This document shows positions 19,341 through 26,345 of a stretch of 64,000 bases of DNA, piece after piece. The stretch is from the NCBI GenBank assembly GCA_903901045.1, contig CAIUPP010000153.1, positions 1-64,000 of the forward strand, read 5' to 3'. Numbering within the stretch: the first letter of the stretch is position 1; every line of letters starts with the position of its first letter. The notes under the pieces were generated by a model. It was not told where the DNA came from. It saw only the letters and a program-made list of their open reading frames with translations, and did no database searches. A program made the translations under genes and the position numbers. This stretch comes from an uncultured Planctomycetota bacterium. Its GTDB lineage: Bacteria > Planctomycetota > Brocadiia > CAIUPP01.

Positions 19341-19781
19341 ATGCAGGTCGAGACAGGACTCAATCCGAATTGCTCGGAGGCCGTATTCCGTTTCTACACG
19401 GAGGATCCGAAGGTCGCGCACAAGATTCTCCAGGCCTTTGCCGACGAAGTGGCGGGGGCCAATCGTCGTCCGGCCAAGACCGTGCCCGCATTCCGGAAGA
19501 TGGAGGAGATCGAGAAGGTCTCCTTCAGCGCCTGCGCCGGGATGGGCGAGCCGGTGACCAAATGCATCTGGGAACCGAAGCGAAAGGCGTTCGTGTTGTG
19601 CATCGGCAACAACGACATTGCCCCCGATGGCAAAGGGTGCAATACGGTTCGCGGACTCGGCGTCCGCGTGGATGAGGCGGAGACGTGCAAAGACCTGTTG
19701 ACTTACGCCCGCGACTGCACCTGCGGGAGCGTTTTCTTCGACGAGCCGGCTGAGGCGGCCACGGAAGGAGGTGGTACCTGA
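19341..19781 (+). CDS. Small Cys-containing protein, first of two paralogues, unknown function
   Basis: A 146-residue protein, first gene of the ubiquitin-like operon. It begins MQVETGLNPNCSEAVFRFY. The next gene begins MQITIGLQPNHSEYMRLVA, so the two share an N-terminal module and are probably tandem paralogues. It has eight or so Cys, including CAGMGEPVTKC and CTCG near the end, and finishes TEGGGT. The stop overlaps the next start by one base (TGATG), which indicates coupled translation. I do not recognise the family. Its position before a radical SAM gene makes a substrate or partner role for that enzyme possible, but this is speculation. Confidence 0.6.
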   Translation: MQVETGLNPNCSEAVFRFYTEDPKVAHKILQAFADEVAGANRRPAKTVPAFRKMEEIEKVSFSACAGMGEPVTKCIWEPKRKAFVLCIGNNDIAPDGKGCNTVRGLGVRVDEAETCKDLLTYARDCTCGSVFFDEPAEAATEGGGT

Positions 19782-20338
19782 TGCAAATCACCATCGGCCT
19801 CCAGCCAAATCATTCGGAATACATGCGGCTCGTTGCCACGCTCGCGGACAAGAAGTCGGCGAAGACCGTGTACGTGGACTTCGTCCGGCATCTGGGGAAG
19901 CTATTCGCCCGCGCGGACAACTTCAACTGCTCCGGGTTCGGGAGAAACTTCAAGACGAGGAAGGAATTCCATACCTGGAAGAAGAAGGAATGGGACCCGG
20001 TCGCAGACGAGCGTTGCACGCTATCGATTCAGAAGCGCGACGGTCGCATCTGCGTCTCCGGCAACTATGGGCTCATATTGGACGACTGGTCTCGCGAAGA
20101 GACGGCGATAGCGCTGGACGGAGCGGTCATAGCGCTGCGGGTCTACACGGCCGGCTACGGCCTGGATCACGTGGAAGAGTGGCTCGTTGGGCGGGGGGCA
20201 TCCGTTCAAACTTCAGTGGAGGGCGAGGAGTATGGATTCAGCTCGTTTGACGACGCTCTTGAGCAAGTCGAAACTCCGGTTGGGAAGAGAGGGGCTGGTG
20301 GCGTACGAGCCAGGGACGGCGACCACCCTCCGGCTTGA
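19781..20338 (+). CDS. Small protein, second of two paralogues, unknown function
   Basis: A 185-residue protein with the N-terminal motif MQITIGLQPNHSE shared with the preceding gene. It is coupled to that gene by a one-base stop/start overlap. The middle part, ERCTLSIQKRDGRICVSGNYG, looks beta-rich. The 3' end overlaps the radical SAM gene by about 107 bp. The last ~35 residues (from about SFDDALEQ) may therefore be real C-terminus or overrun, or the radical SAM start may lie further in. It is part of the 19341-27001 operon. Function unknown. Confidence 0.55.
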   Translation: MQITIGLQPNHSEYMRLVATLADKKSAKTVYVDFVRHLGKLFARADNFNCSGFGRNFKTRKEFHTWKKKEWDPVADERCTLSIQKRDGRICVSGNYGLILDDWSREETAIALDGAVIALRVYTAGYGLDHVEEWLVGRGASVQTSVEGEEYGFSSFDDALEQVETPVGKRGAGGVRARDGDHPPA

Positions 20339-21173
20339 CCGGGAAGAGACGGTCCGGCTGCTGCAACGCGAAGTGCCATTCGAAAGTCTGGACGATCCAT
20401 GCGAGGTAGTCCACCTGGAGATCAGCAACCGTTGCAACATATCCTGCCCGTATTGCTATGTGGGGGCCAAGGCGGGCAGGGAGCTGTCCACCGGTCAGTG
20501 GAAACGCATCCTCGACGACCTGGTTAGCTATGGGGTCTTTCAGGTTACATTCGGCGGCGGAGAGCCGACGTTGCGGGACGACCTGAAGGAACTCGCGCTC
20601 CACGCCAGGCGGCGCGGTCTGAACCTCTGCATGACGACCAACGGGAAGATTCTGCCGCAGATCGGGCCGGACACGCTCTGCCTCTTCAATCAGGTCAACG
20701 TCTCCTATCACGGGGACGATTTGATGGTATGGAAAGCACTGGACCATTTGGAGCGGTGCAATGTGGCACGCGGCGTCAACTTCGTTGCTCTGCCCCCGTT
20801 CATGCCGGAGCTGTCCCGCATGGCGCTGGTGTCGGAGATGTTCGATGCGGAGCTTCTCATGCTCACCGCTAAGGGGGTGCCCGACGCCGTTCCGGCGGCG
20901 CGCGTGATGGCCGAGGCGCGGAAGTTTCACGAACAGGGCGTCCGTGTGGCCGTGGATGGGCTGACCTGTTCGGGGGAGCTGCCGGACTTCTGCATGCAGA
21001 AACGGCGGTTCTGCGACGTGGACTCCCTGGGGAACGTCATGCCGTGCTCGTTTGTCCGAACGCCGATAGGCAATCTGCTCGATAAGCCATTTGCCGAGAT
21101 ATGGAGATCTCGCGGTGAGCAGGTGGCATGTCCCTTCGCACAGGAGGACAACGCTCATGCAATACGAAAATGA
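20232..21173 (+). CDS. Radical SAM enzyme with SPASM/Twitch-like C-terminal cysteines
   Basis: A 313-residue protein; ATG 20232 has GGAGGG at 20218-20223, 8 nt upstream. HLEISNRCNISCPYCYVGA carries the CxxxCxxC cluster (C68, C72, C75) that binds the 4Fe-4S/SAM centre, and TFGGGEPTLRDDL is the following GGE SAM motif. Near the end CMQKRRFCDVDSLGNVMPC plus IGNLLDKPFAEIW is the usual tail that binds an auxiliary cluster in peptide-modifying enzymes of the SPASM/Twitch type. Such enzymes cross-link or otherwise alter peptide side chains. Here the gene lies inside an operon with Ubl, E1, E2 and JAB genes, and right after two small paralogues. It may modify one of those proteins; the substrate is not shown by the sequence. 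Confidence 0.82.
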   Translation: MDSARLTTLLSKSKLRLGREGLVAYEPGTATTLRLDREETVRLLQREVPFESLDDPCEVVHLEISNRCNISCPYCYVGAKAGRELSTGQWKRILDDLVSYGVFQVTFGGGEPTLRDDLKELALHARRRGLNLCMTTNGKILPQIGPDTLCLFNQVNVSYHGDDLMVWKALDHLERCNVARGVNFVALPPFMPELSRMALVSEMFDAELLMLTAKGVPDAVPAARVMAEARKFHEQGVRVAVDGLTCSGELPDFCMQKRRFCDVDSLGNVMPCSFVRTPIGNLLDKPFAEIWRSRGEQVACPFAQEDNAHAIRK

Positions 21174-21185
21174 AAGGAGATTCTG

Positions 21186-21695
21186 GTGAGCCGCAACTGG
21201 CCAAAGCACGACTACACGGTCAGGGACATCAAGACCTTCCGAGGCATGGAAGGCGAAGGGTTCAACGCCACGCTCTGCCGCGACGGACGGAAGGTCGCTT
21301 CCGTGATTGACGACGCCACGGGGGGCGATGTGCATTTCCAGTGGGCTGACGCCCGCTCGCGCGGCGCGGAGGAAAAGCGTCTGCTGGAGTTCGTGAAGAC
21401 GTTGCCCAGGGAACGGTGGGAGGACACAGAGTATGACGTGACGTCCGACGTATTCCTTGCCGCTCTCGTGGACGAGGCCCAGACCGAGAAACGGCTCAGG
21501 CGCCTTTTCAGGAATGAGACGCTATTCCGCCTCAAGGGCGACCGGACGGACGACGACAAATGGCGCATACTCAAGGTGCCATTCTCTCTAAGCGTCAAGG
21601 CGCAGCTTGTGAAGACCTACGGCGACAGTCTCACCCATGTCCTCAACGAGGACTATCCCCACCTGAACCCCCGGAGCAGGAAGCAATCTCCTTGA
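21186..21695 (+). CDS. Conserved hypothetical protein, 169 residues
   Basis: GTG start at 21186 with AAAGGAG at 21172-21178 overlapping the end of the radical SAM gene. The N-terminus, DIKTFRGMEGEGFNATLCRDGRKVASVIDDATGG, looks like a small beta-sheet module that recurs in accessory-region proteins. The remainder is charged and probably helical. It has no catalytic motif I can name. Tight spacing shows it belongs to the operon. Confidence 0.6.
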   Translation: MSRNWPKHDYTVRDIKTFRGMEGEGFNATLCRDGRKVASVIDDATGGDVHFQWADARSRGAEEKRLLEFVKTLPRERWEDTEYDVTSDVFLAALVDEAQTEKRLRRLFRNETLFRLKGDRTDDDKWRILKVPFSLSVKAQLVKTYGDSLTHVLNEDYPHLNPRSRKQSP

Positions 21696-21769
21696 CCGCC
21701 TCGGTCAGGACCAACCATCCGGCGGTAAGTCAGCAGGAAGTTGACTGGACTCTCTGGAAAGGAGGTGCC

Positions 21770-22399
21770 ATGCACGCCATCTACACATTCCTGATGCAAC
21801 TGCCGGCCAATCGCTGCACCAAGGAGTTGAAAGAGGAGGCGTCCTCTCAGTTCGAGACGCAGTACGCACCGCTCTGCGACGAAAACAACTGGTATCAGGA
21901 GACGGCGCTGGTTACCAGGACCGGGCGCGTCATCCAGCTCTGCGACAACGGCGACTGGCGCGGCCGTGACTCCTGGTACGGCGTGATCAGGAAGGTCGAG
22001 CCGAAGAAGCGCTGGGACTGGGCATGGAAGTTTGCCCTGGAGTGCGTTTCGACCGACGCCGAGCTGTTCAACATTCCCTCCATTGGGATTCTGCCCGACC
22101 CGGAAGGGGGGAGCAGGAAGATCGAGCAGATGTCGTTCGACGAGCTTCTGAACGCGATCCGGGAATGGATCCCGAAAACACTGTCGAGGGCCTATTCGGA
22201 GATCAAGCCCAGGAAGAAGGGAGAGGATACGTTCCTGACCGATCATGCGCGGCAGAAACGCTCGGCGGTCTTCGAGATCCTGAACGAATGTTCGCGGCCG
22301 CCGTTCGCCTGGCCGCGCAGCCCCTACGAGTACCGGGCATTCGCGCTATGTGAACCGGAGAAGGGAAACGCGGTGATGTTCGTGGATATCCATACGTAG
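21770..22399 (+). CDS. Hypothetical protein, 209 residues
   Basis: ATG 21770 is preceded by AAAGGAGGT (21758-21766), a near-perfect ribosome site; the longer in-frame ORF from 21560 lies over the previous gene and is unlikely. The protein has a segment RTGRVIQLCDNGDWRGRDSWYGVIRKV followed by a Trp-rich WDWAWKFALECV, then a charged helical C-terminal half. It is not recognised. It lies in the ubiquitin-like operon between the 169-residue protein and a zinc-ribbon protein. Confidence 0.6.
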   Translation: MHAIYTFLMQLPANRCTKELKEEASSQFETQYAPLCDENNWYQETALVTRTGRVIQLCDNGDWRGRDSWYGVIRKVEPKKRWDWAWKFALECVSTDAELFNIPSIGILPDPEGGSRKIEQMSFDELLNAIREWIPKTLSRAYSEIKPRKKGEDTFLTDHARQKRSAVFEILNECSRPPFAWPRSPYEYRAFALCEPEKGNAVMFVDIHT

Positions 22400-22440
22400 G
22401 CGGCAGGTCCGTTTCACATTCATTTGTTGAGGGTAACCCC

Positions 22441-22899
22441 ATGGCCCACGATGCCGAACAGAGCAATGCCGAGCGGGCCGTGCGCGCGGAGCAAGCCGTG
22501 CGGCATTACTCCCGCACGCCCGGTTACAGCGGGAAGGCGGATTACGAGGCCGACATCACCGACCTGCTTACCGACCTTCGGCATTTCTGTGTTGCCATCG
22601 GGTTGAAATTCGACGAAATAGCCCGGAGGTCCAAGCGCCATTATGAAGCGGAGAGCAAGGGCCCCAACAGGCGGAGAATGCGTAACGAAACCGGCAAACT
22701 CGCGTGTCCGAGCTGCGGCGCGCGTCTCGATTATCACCCGGACCAGGACGGATCGTGCGACTGGGAGTGCCCCCATTGTGGGTGGCGTCGGCACGATCCC
22801 GGTCCCGCTCCAAAGCATCAAGAAGGAGAAAGAACACATGGCGGCACTGACGCTCGGCGAAAAGGGCCACTGGCGCGACCGTATCGCGAAGCGGATTGA
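22441..22899 (+). CDS. Small zinc-ribbon protein
   Basis: A 152-residue protein. Residues 88-115 contain CPSCGARLDYH then WECPHCGWRR, two CxxC knuckles of a zinc ribbon. The N-terminal part is helical (HDAEQSNAERAVRAEQAVRHY, then DITDLLTDLRHFC). The 3' end overlaps the next gene by 62 nt, so the last ~20 residues may not be conserved. Zinc-ribbon proteins recur near prokaryotic ubiquitin-like operons; here it could be an adaptor, which is inference. Confidence 0.6.
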   Translation: MAHDAEQSNAERAVRAEQAVRHYSRTPGYSGKADYEADITDLLTDLRHFCVAIGLKFDEIARRSKRHYEAESKGPNRRRMRNETGKLACPSCGARLDYHPDQDGSCDWECPHCGWRRHDPGPAPKHQEGERTHGGTDARRKGPLARPYREAD

Positions 22900-23392
22900 C
22901 CAGCGCATCGAAACGGTCGTGGCCAAGTCCGACCCCACATTTCTACAGCGCGTGGAGAGAGAGGCCCAGGAACGCGCGTATAGGAGTCTCGGCATTGACG
23001 CGCAGCAGGGCGAACTGGAGGCGGTCCAGAAGCAGAAGGAGGAACTCGACCAGCGTGAGAGGCGGCTCTCCGCCGAACAGAGCGCCATCGTTAACGGGAC
23101 CTCCATCGAAAAGGCGATAGACGCGGGCGACTATTACCACAGCGACAGCGTCGAAAACGCCGTAAACGCCAGGGCCAAGGCGTTGGAGTCTGAGATCCTG
23201 GCTGAGTCGGAGCTTGGTTGCCGAATCCTCTCGCTGCGCGAGGAAAAGGACAACCTTCTGGACACCGTCTGGTTGGCCACGTCCAGCAGTCAGATCAAGG
23301 AGCTTTGGGAGCAGGTCAACGCGCTGCTCGAAATCAAACCGACGGCGCTGGAAGAGAAGGCGCTGAAGATTGCGCCGGTGGAAGAGGAGTGA
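22838..23392 (+). CDS. Coiled-coil protein, 184 residues, unknown function
   Basis: ATG 22838 with AAGGAGA 8 nt upstream; the in-frame ORF from 22643 lies over the zinc-ribbon gene and is discarded. The sequence is rich in Glu, Gln, Lys and Arg with heptad-like spacing, for example GELEAVQKQKEELDQRERRL, and later ESEILAESELGCRILSLREE. It is cytoplasmic and has no recognisable motif. It lies in the ubiquitin-like operon and could be a scaffold. Confidence 0.6.
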   Translation: MAALTLGEKGHWRDRIAKRIDQRIETVVAKSDPTFLQRVEREAQERAYRSLGIDAQQGELEAVQKQKEELDQRERRLSAEQSAIVNGTSIEKAIDAGDYYHSDSVENAVNARAKALESEILAESELGCRILSLREEKDNLLDTVWLATSSSQIKELWEQVNALLEIKPTALEEKALKIAPVEEE

Positions 23393-23427
23393 CGCGTTCC
23401 ACCGCTGGACGAGGAAAGGAGGTTTCT

Positions 23428-23712
23428 GTGGTCGCACCCCTGACTCAACCCGGACCGCGGCCTGCGGAGATAAGGCTGTTGCCGCAGGAGCGCGAGGGAG
23501 AATGCCGGTTCGAAGGACAGTTTGTGACTACGAGCCATGCGATGGAGCGGTTCGGACAGGCGATCATCCTGGCCGCGCTGCTCGTGTTGCGCATGCGGCT
23601 GCAGGACGGGGCTTCGCTCGACTACCTTCAGGTATTTGAGATCGATGGGGCGCGCTTGTGGATCATTGACGACGGCGCCGTCACCACCGCACTGCTACCA
23701 TCGGATTACTGA
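23428..23712 (+). CDS. Small hypothetical protein, 94 residues
   Basis: GTG start at 23428 with AAAGGAGG (23415-23422) 5 nt upstream; the longer frame from 23218 overlaps the coiled-coil gene. The protein is VAPLTQPGPRPAEIRLLPQ at the start and LQVFEIDGARLWIIDDGAV near the end, alpha/beta and compact. It is followed by a strong terminator-like hairpin at 23745. Not recognised. Confidence 0.55.
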   Translation: MVAPLTQPGPRPAEIRLLPQEREGECRFEGQFVTTSHAMERFGQAIILAALLVLRMRLQDGASLDYLQVFEIDGARLWIIDDGAVTTALLPSDY

Positions 23713-23744
23713 ACAGTCGAACCGTTGTGAATGTCGTGGTTCTG

Positions 23745-23776
23745 CCACGGTCCGCAGGGTGCGGCCGTGGTTTTTT
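23745..23776 (+). terminator. Intrinsic-terminator hairpin just before the ubiquitin-like gene
   Basis: CCACGG-t-CCGCA (23745-23756), a GGG loop, then TGCGGCCGTGG (23760-23770), an 11-bp stem with one bulged T, followed by six T (23771-23776). It meets all criteria of a rho-independent terminator yet lies inside a same-strand gene series, 27 nt before the Ubl start. It may separate or attenuate transcription between the upstream genes and Ubl-E2-JAB-E1. Confidence 0.8.
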
Positions 23777-23802
23777 CGTTTCTGCTCGGAAAGGAGCATC
23801 GT

Positions 23803-24069
23803 ATGAGAGTCGAAATCTTTCGTTTGACGGGCGAGCCGGTGAGCATCGAGGTGAAGGAGAACGGCACGGTGCGCGACGTGTTCAGCGCCGACGGGTCGGG
23901 CAAGGTGCTCGGGCACGACGGCACGCTGATGGAGGCGGCTGAGGAGCAGTACGGCTCGATCAGCCAACTCGGCACCCTGCGGGTCAACGGCGCCTCGGCG
24001 ACGTTGGACACCTCCGTCCGGGCCGGCGCGACCATCCTCATCATCCCCAAGGTCGAGGGCGGCCGCTGA
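23803..24069 (+). CDS. Ubiquitin-like beta-grasp protein with C-terminal Gly-Gly-Arg
   Basis: An 88-residue protein; ATG 23803 is preceded by AAGGAG. MRVEIFRLTGEPVSIEVKEN gives the first beta hairpin, TVRDVFSADG the helix start, and LRVNGASATLDTSVRAGATI then LIIPKVEGGR the last strands. This is the layout of ubiquitin/MoaD/ThiS beta-grasp proteins. It ends EGGR: the di-glycine is followed by one Arg, so exposure of Gly-Gly would need removal of one residue. The downstream JAB protease is the obvious processing enzyme, and the E1-like enzyme would adenylate the exposed glycine. It is the modifier of the operon. It is flanked by hairpins on both sides, which may allow its dosage to differ from that of the enzymes. 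Confidence 0.82.
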   Translation: MRVEIFRLTGEPVSIEVKENGTVRDVFSADGSGKVLGHDGTLMEAAEEQYGSISQLGTLRVNGASATLDTSVRAGATILIIPKVEGGR

Positions 24070-24084
24070 ATCGCGGGCACGAAC

Positions 24085-24116
24085 CGGGTCGGTCCCGCCG
24101 TTGCGGGGCCGGCCCG
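24085..24116 (+). terminator. Hairpin (attenuator-like) between Ubl and E2-like genes
   Basis: CGGGTCGGTCCCGC (24085-24098), loop CGTT, GCGGGGCCGGCCCG (24103-24116): a 14-bp stem with two G-U pairs. The following ATTCTCTTCT is only a partial T-tract, so it is better read as an attenuator or mRNA-stabilising hairpin than as a full terminator. Confidence 0.55.
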
Positions 24117-24139
24117 ATTCTCTTCTGGAGGCAAACCCA

Positions 24140-25555
24140 ATGCAGATTCCCGATGTCATCATCGAGACGTGGCCCAACATGGTCCTGCCGCAAAGTGAGG
24201 TCAAGGCGGTATTGCAGTACCTGGCGCATAAGGCGAAGAAGCCTGTCACATTCCGGTGGTACGCGGAGGATGAAGGCTATTCCGACCAGTCCGTCAGCGT
24301 CAGAGTCTTCGTCAATGACGACCTCGCCGCCACGTACAACCCCAGTCACGTCATGATCAATGGACAGTCCTACGCCGTGGCTTCCGTGCAGCGCGGCATG
24401 GCCGCGGCCCTGGTCCGGACGGAGTGGACGAAGATCGCGGATGAGGAGGGTCAACTCATCGGCTGCGTCGACCACAATCGCATCATCCTCCCGTTGGAGA
24501 TCACTGTTTGTGACAACGACGCCGCACGGGCGATTCTGGCCTATGTGGTGGAGAAAGCCGTTGACCTCCTCGACTTTGACGTAGCCGACATGGTCAGGAA
24601 GCGCGAGGAGGACTTTGCCCGGCATTTCGGCGAGGCGTTCCGGAAGAGCGTCAAGACCCGCCTGGAATCGAGACAGGAGGAATTCGACACCCGCAAGCGC
24701 GAGGCGGAGCAGGCGTACTACTCCGTGCTCGAATTCGAGCGCGACCGGCCGGTTCTCGAAGAGGAACTCGCCTTCCTCACGGGTCTCGCGGAGAAATCCT
24801 GCGCCAGGATGGCGCGCCGGCAAGTTCAGGCGTTGCTTCAGGTTCAGAGCAGCGGCCAGTACACGCATATTGCCTTCGACGGCGAGGGGGTTCTGCGCGC
24901 AACCACCGCGCCGGTCACCATTGAGCACGAAGGTTATGAAATCCCTCTGGGCCGGTACGAGGTGGAGATCCCTGCCACGGGGGACATTCGGATCAAGGCA
25001 TTGGACGACCATCCCAATGCCGACCATCCCCATCCGCATGTCGCCCACGACAATCGTCCCTGCCTCGGCAACATCTCAGGGGACGTCGCCAAGTTGATCG
25101 GGAAGATGCGCTATGCCGAAACCCTCCAACTGCTCCATTCCTTCCTGAGCGCCTACAACCCGGAGAATCCGTACGAGAAGATCGGACATTTTGATCCCCT
25201 GGGGCGGTATGAGGACGAAGAGAGCGACCCCTGTGAGGATTGTGATGACAAGGCCAGTCCGTACTGCATCTTCGGTTGCGAACACAACAATGAATGCTAC
25301 ACCTGCGCGGACTGCTATGACCTCAGAGCGGAATACTGTTTCGAGGAGTGCGAACACAACGCCGACCACGAAAGATTCCACCCGTGCGAGGCATGTGCGC
25401 GCAAAGGGGAGGAGCGTTGTTACCTGGAGTGCCGATACAACAAGGAATGGGAGCTTCAGAACCCCTGCGATGCATGCGAAGAAGAGGAATGCACCCATGA
25501 GGAGTGCCCCTACTTCACGCGCAAAAAGGAGACGGAACATGCACAAGCAACGTGA
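24140..25555 (+). CDS. E2-like (UBC fold) conjugating protein with N-terminal extension and Cys-rich repeat tail
   Basis: A 471-residue protein, start at ATG 24140 with GGAGG upstream. Residues 1-145 are an unrecognised alpha/beta region, and 150-230 a helical, likely coiled-coil linker. Residues ~240-345 look like an E2: IPLGRYEVEIPATG strands, then DHPHPHVAHDNRPCLGNI, where HPHPHV matches the E2 'HPNV' and C308 in PCLG matches the catalytic cysteine. The helical RYAETLQLLHSFLSAYNPENPY follows, as in E2 enzymes. Residues 363-460 carry four ~25-residue repeats of type 'PCxxC...C...C.hN' (DPCEDC, YTCADC, HPCEAC, NPCDAC), probably zinc binding and perhaps treble-clef or RING-like. The stop overlaps the JAB start by 17 nt. 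It should carry the Ubl as a thioester; this is inferred. Confidence 0.75.
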   Translation: MQIPDVIIETWPNMVLPQSEVKAVLQYLAHKAKKPVTFRWYAEDEGYSDQSVSVRVFVNDDLAATYNPSHVMINGQSYAVASVQRGMAAALVRTEWTKIADEEGQLIGCVDHNRIILPLEITVCDNDAARAILAYVVEKAVDLLDFDVADMVRKREEDFARHFGEAFRKSVKTRLESRQEEFDTRKREAEQAYYSVLEFERDRPVLEEELAFLTGLAEKSCARMARRQVQALLQVQSSGQYTHIAFDGEGVLRATTAPVTIEHEGYEIPLGRYEVEIPATGDIRIKALDDHPNADHPHPHVAHDNRPCLGNISGDVAKLIGKMRYAETLQLLHSFLSAYNPENPYEKIGHFDPLGRYEDEESDPCEDCDDKASPYCIFGCEHNNECYTCADCYDLRAEYCFEECEHNADHERFHPCEACARKGEERCYLECRYNKEWELQNPCDACEEEECTHEECPYFTRKKETEHAQAT

Positions 25556-26345
25556 TGAGAAACCCACGCTACTGGACGAGCCGGAGGCGCCGTTCCTCCG
25601 GAATGCCCGGAAGCCAGCATGGCCTTCGGGAGTCTCAGTCTCAAAGTCTCAAACTCTCAAGTGCTTCGTCCCGGAAGATCTCCGGGTTATCCTGGCGAAG
25701 GAGGCCTTTGAGCAGCTCTTTGGGTATGCCTACTCCACAAACCGGGAGATCAGCTGCATGGGCGTTGTCCGGCGTCAAGGCAGCACCTTCACCTTGGAGC
25801 GGTTCCACTTGGTGGGCCAGGAAGGCGGAAGCGCGCATACGGAGATGGATCCCGCCGCCCTGGGTACTCTCATCGAAACACTCCTGGGGGAGGGGAAAGC
25901 CGATGAGGCCAGGGCAATCAAGTGCTGGGCGCACAGCCATCCCGGGATGGGCTGCTTCTGGTCGAAAACCGACGACGACACGTGCCGGCTCTTGGCGACC
26001 GACTTCTTGGTAAGTTTGGTCGTGAGCGACGGCTTCGCCATTCGCGCCAGGGTTGACGTCGGCGGGCCGGTGCCGTTCACCGTGGACGAGGTGCCGGTGA
26101 TCCTACAGGTTTCCCCCGATGAGGAGGCATTGAAACGTTATGGGCAGGAGGTTGCGGAAAAGGTTAAGGAGGCGGTCGGTCTTCCGGTGGGGAAAACGCC
26201 CGGTCCTGAGAACGCCGGCGGTTTGTTTGACGATGATCTCCGGTCGGACTACTACGGCCGGACGGGGTTTCTCGAAGAGGACGAGACCGCCGTGCTGGAT
26301 GCGGCTGTGGACGACAGAGACCCCTTCTGGGAGATGACGCCATGA
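25539..26345 (+). CDS. JAB/JAMM metalloprotease (ubiquitin-like deconjugase or processing protease)
   Basis: A 268-residue protein; ATG 25539 follows AAGGAG with a 7-nt spacer. The JAMM centre is complete: NREISCMGVV supplies E70, and AHSHPGMGCFWSKTDD supplies H132, H134, S142 and D145 in the pattern HxHx7Sx2D. Residues ~150-200 complete the JAB fold (FLVSLVVSDGFAIRARVDV). The C-terminal ~70 residues are acidic and probably disordered. JAB proteins in bacterial ubiquitin-like operons trim the Ubl C-terminus and cut isopeptide-linked conjugates. Here the Ubl ends GGR, so trimming one Arg is the simplest prediction. The stop overlaps the E1-like start by 4 nt (ATGA). Confidence 0.88.
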   Translation: MHKQRDEKPTLLDEPEAPFLRNARKPAWPSGVSVSKSQTLKCFVPEDLRVILAKEAFEQLFGYAYSTNREISCMGVVRRQGSTFTLERFHLVGQEGGSAHTEMDPAALGTLIETLLGEGKADEARAIKCWAHSHPGMGCFWSKTDDDTCRLLATDFLVSLVVSDGFAIRARVDVGGPVPFTVDEVPVILQVSPDEEALKRYGQEVAEKVKEAVGLPVGKTPGPENAGGLFDDDLRSDYYGRTGFLEEDETAVLDAAVDDRDPFWEMTP

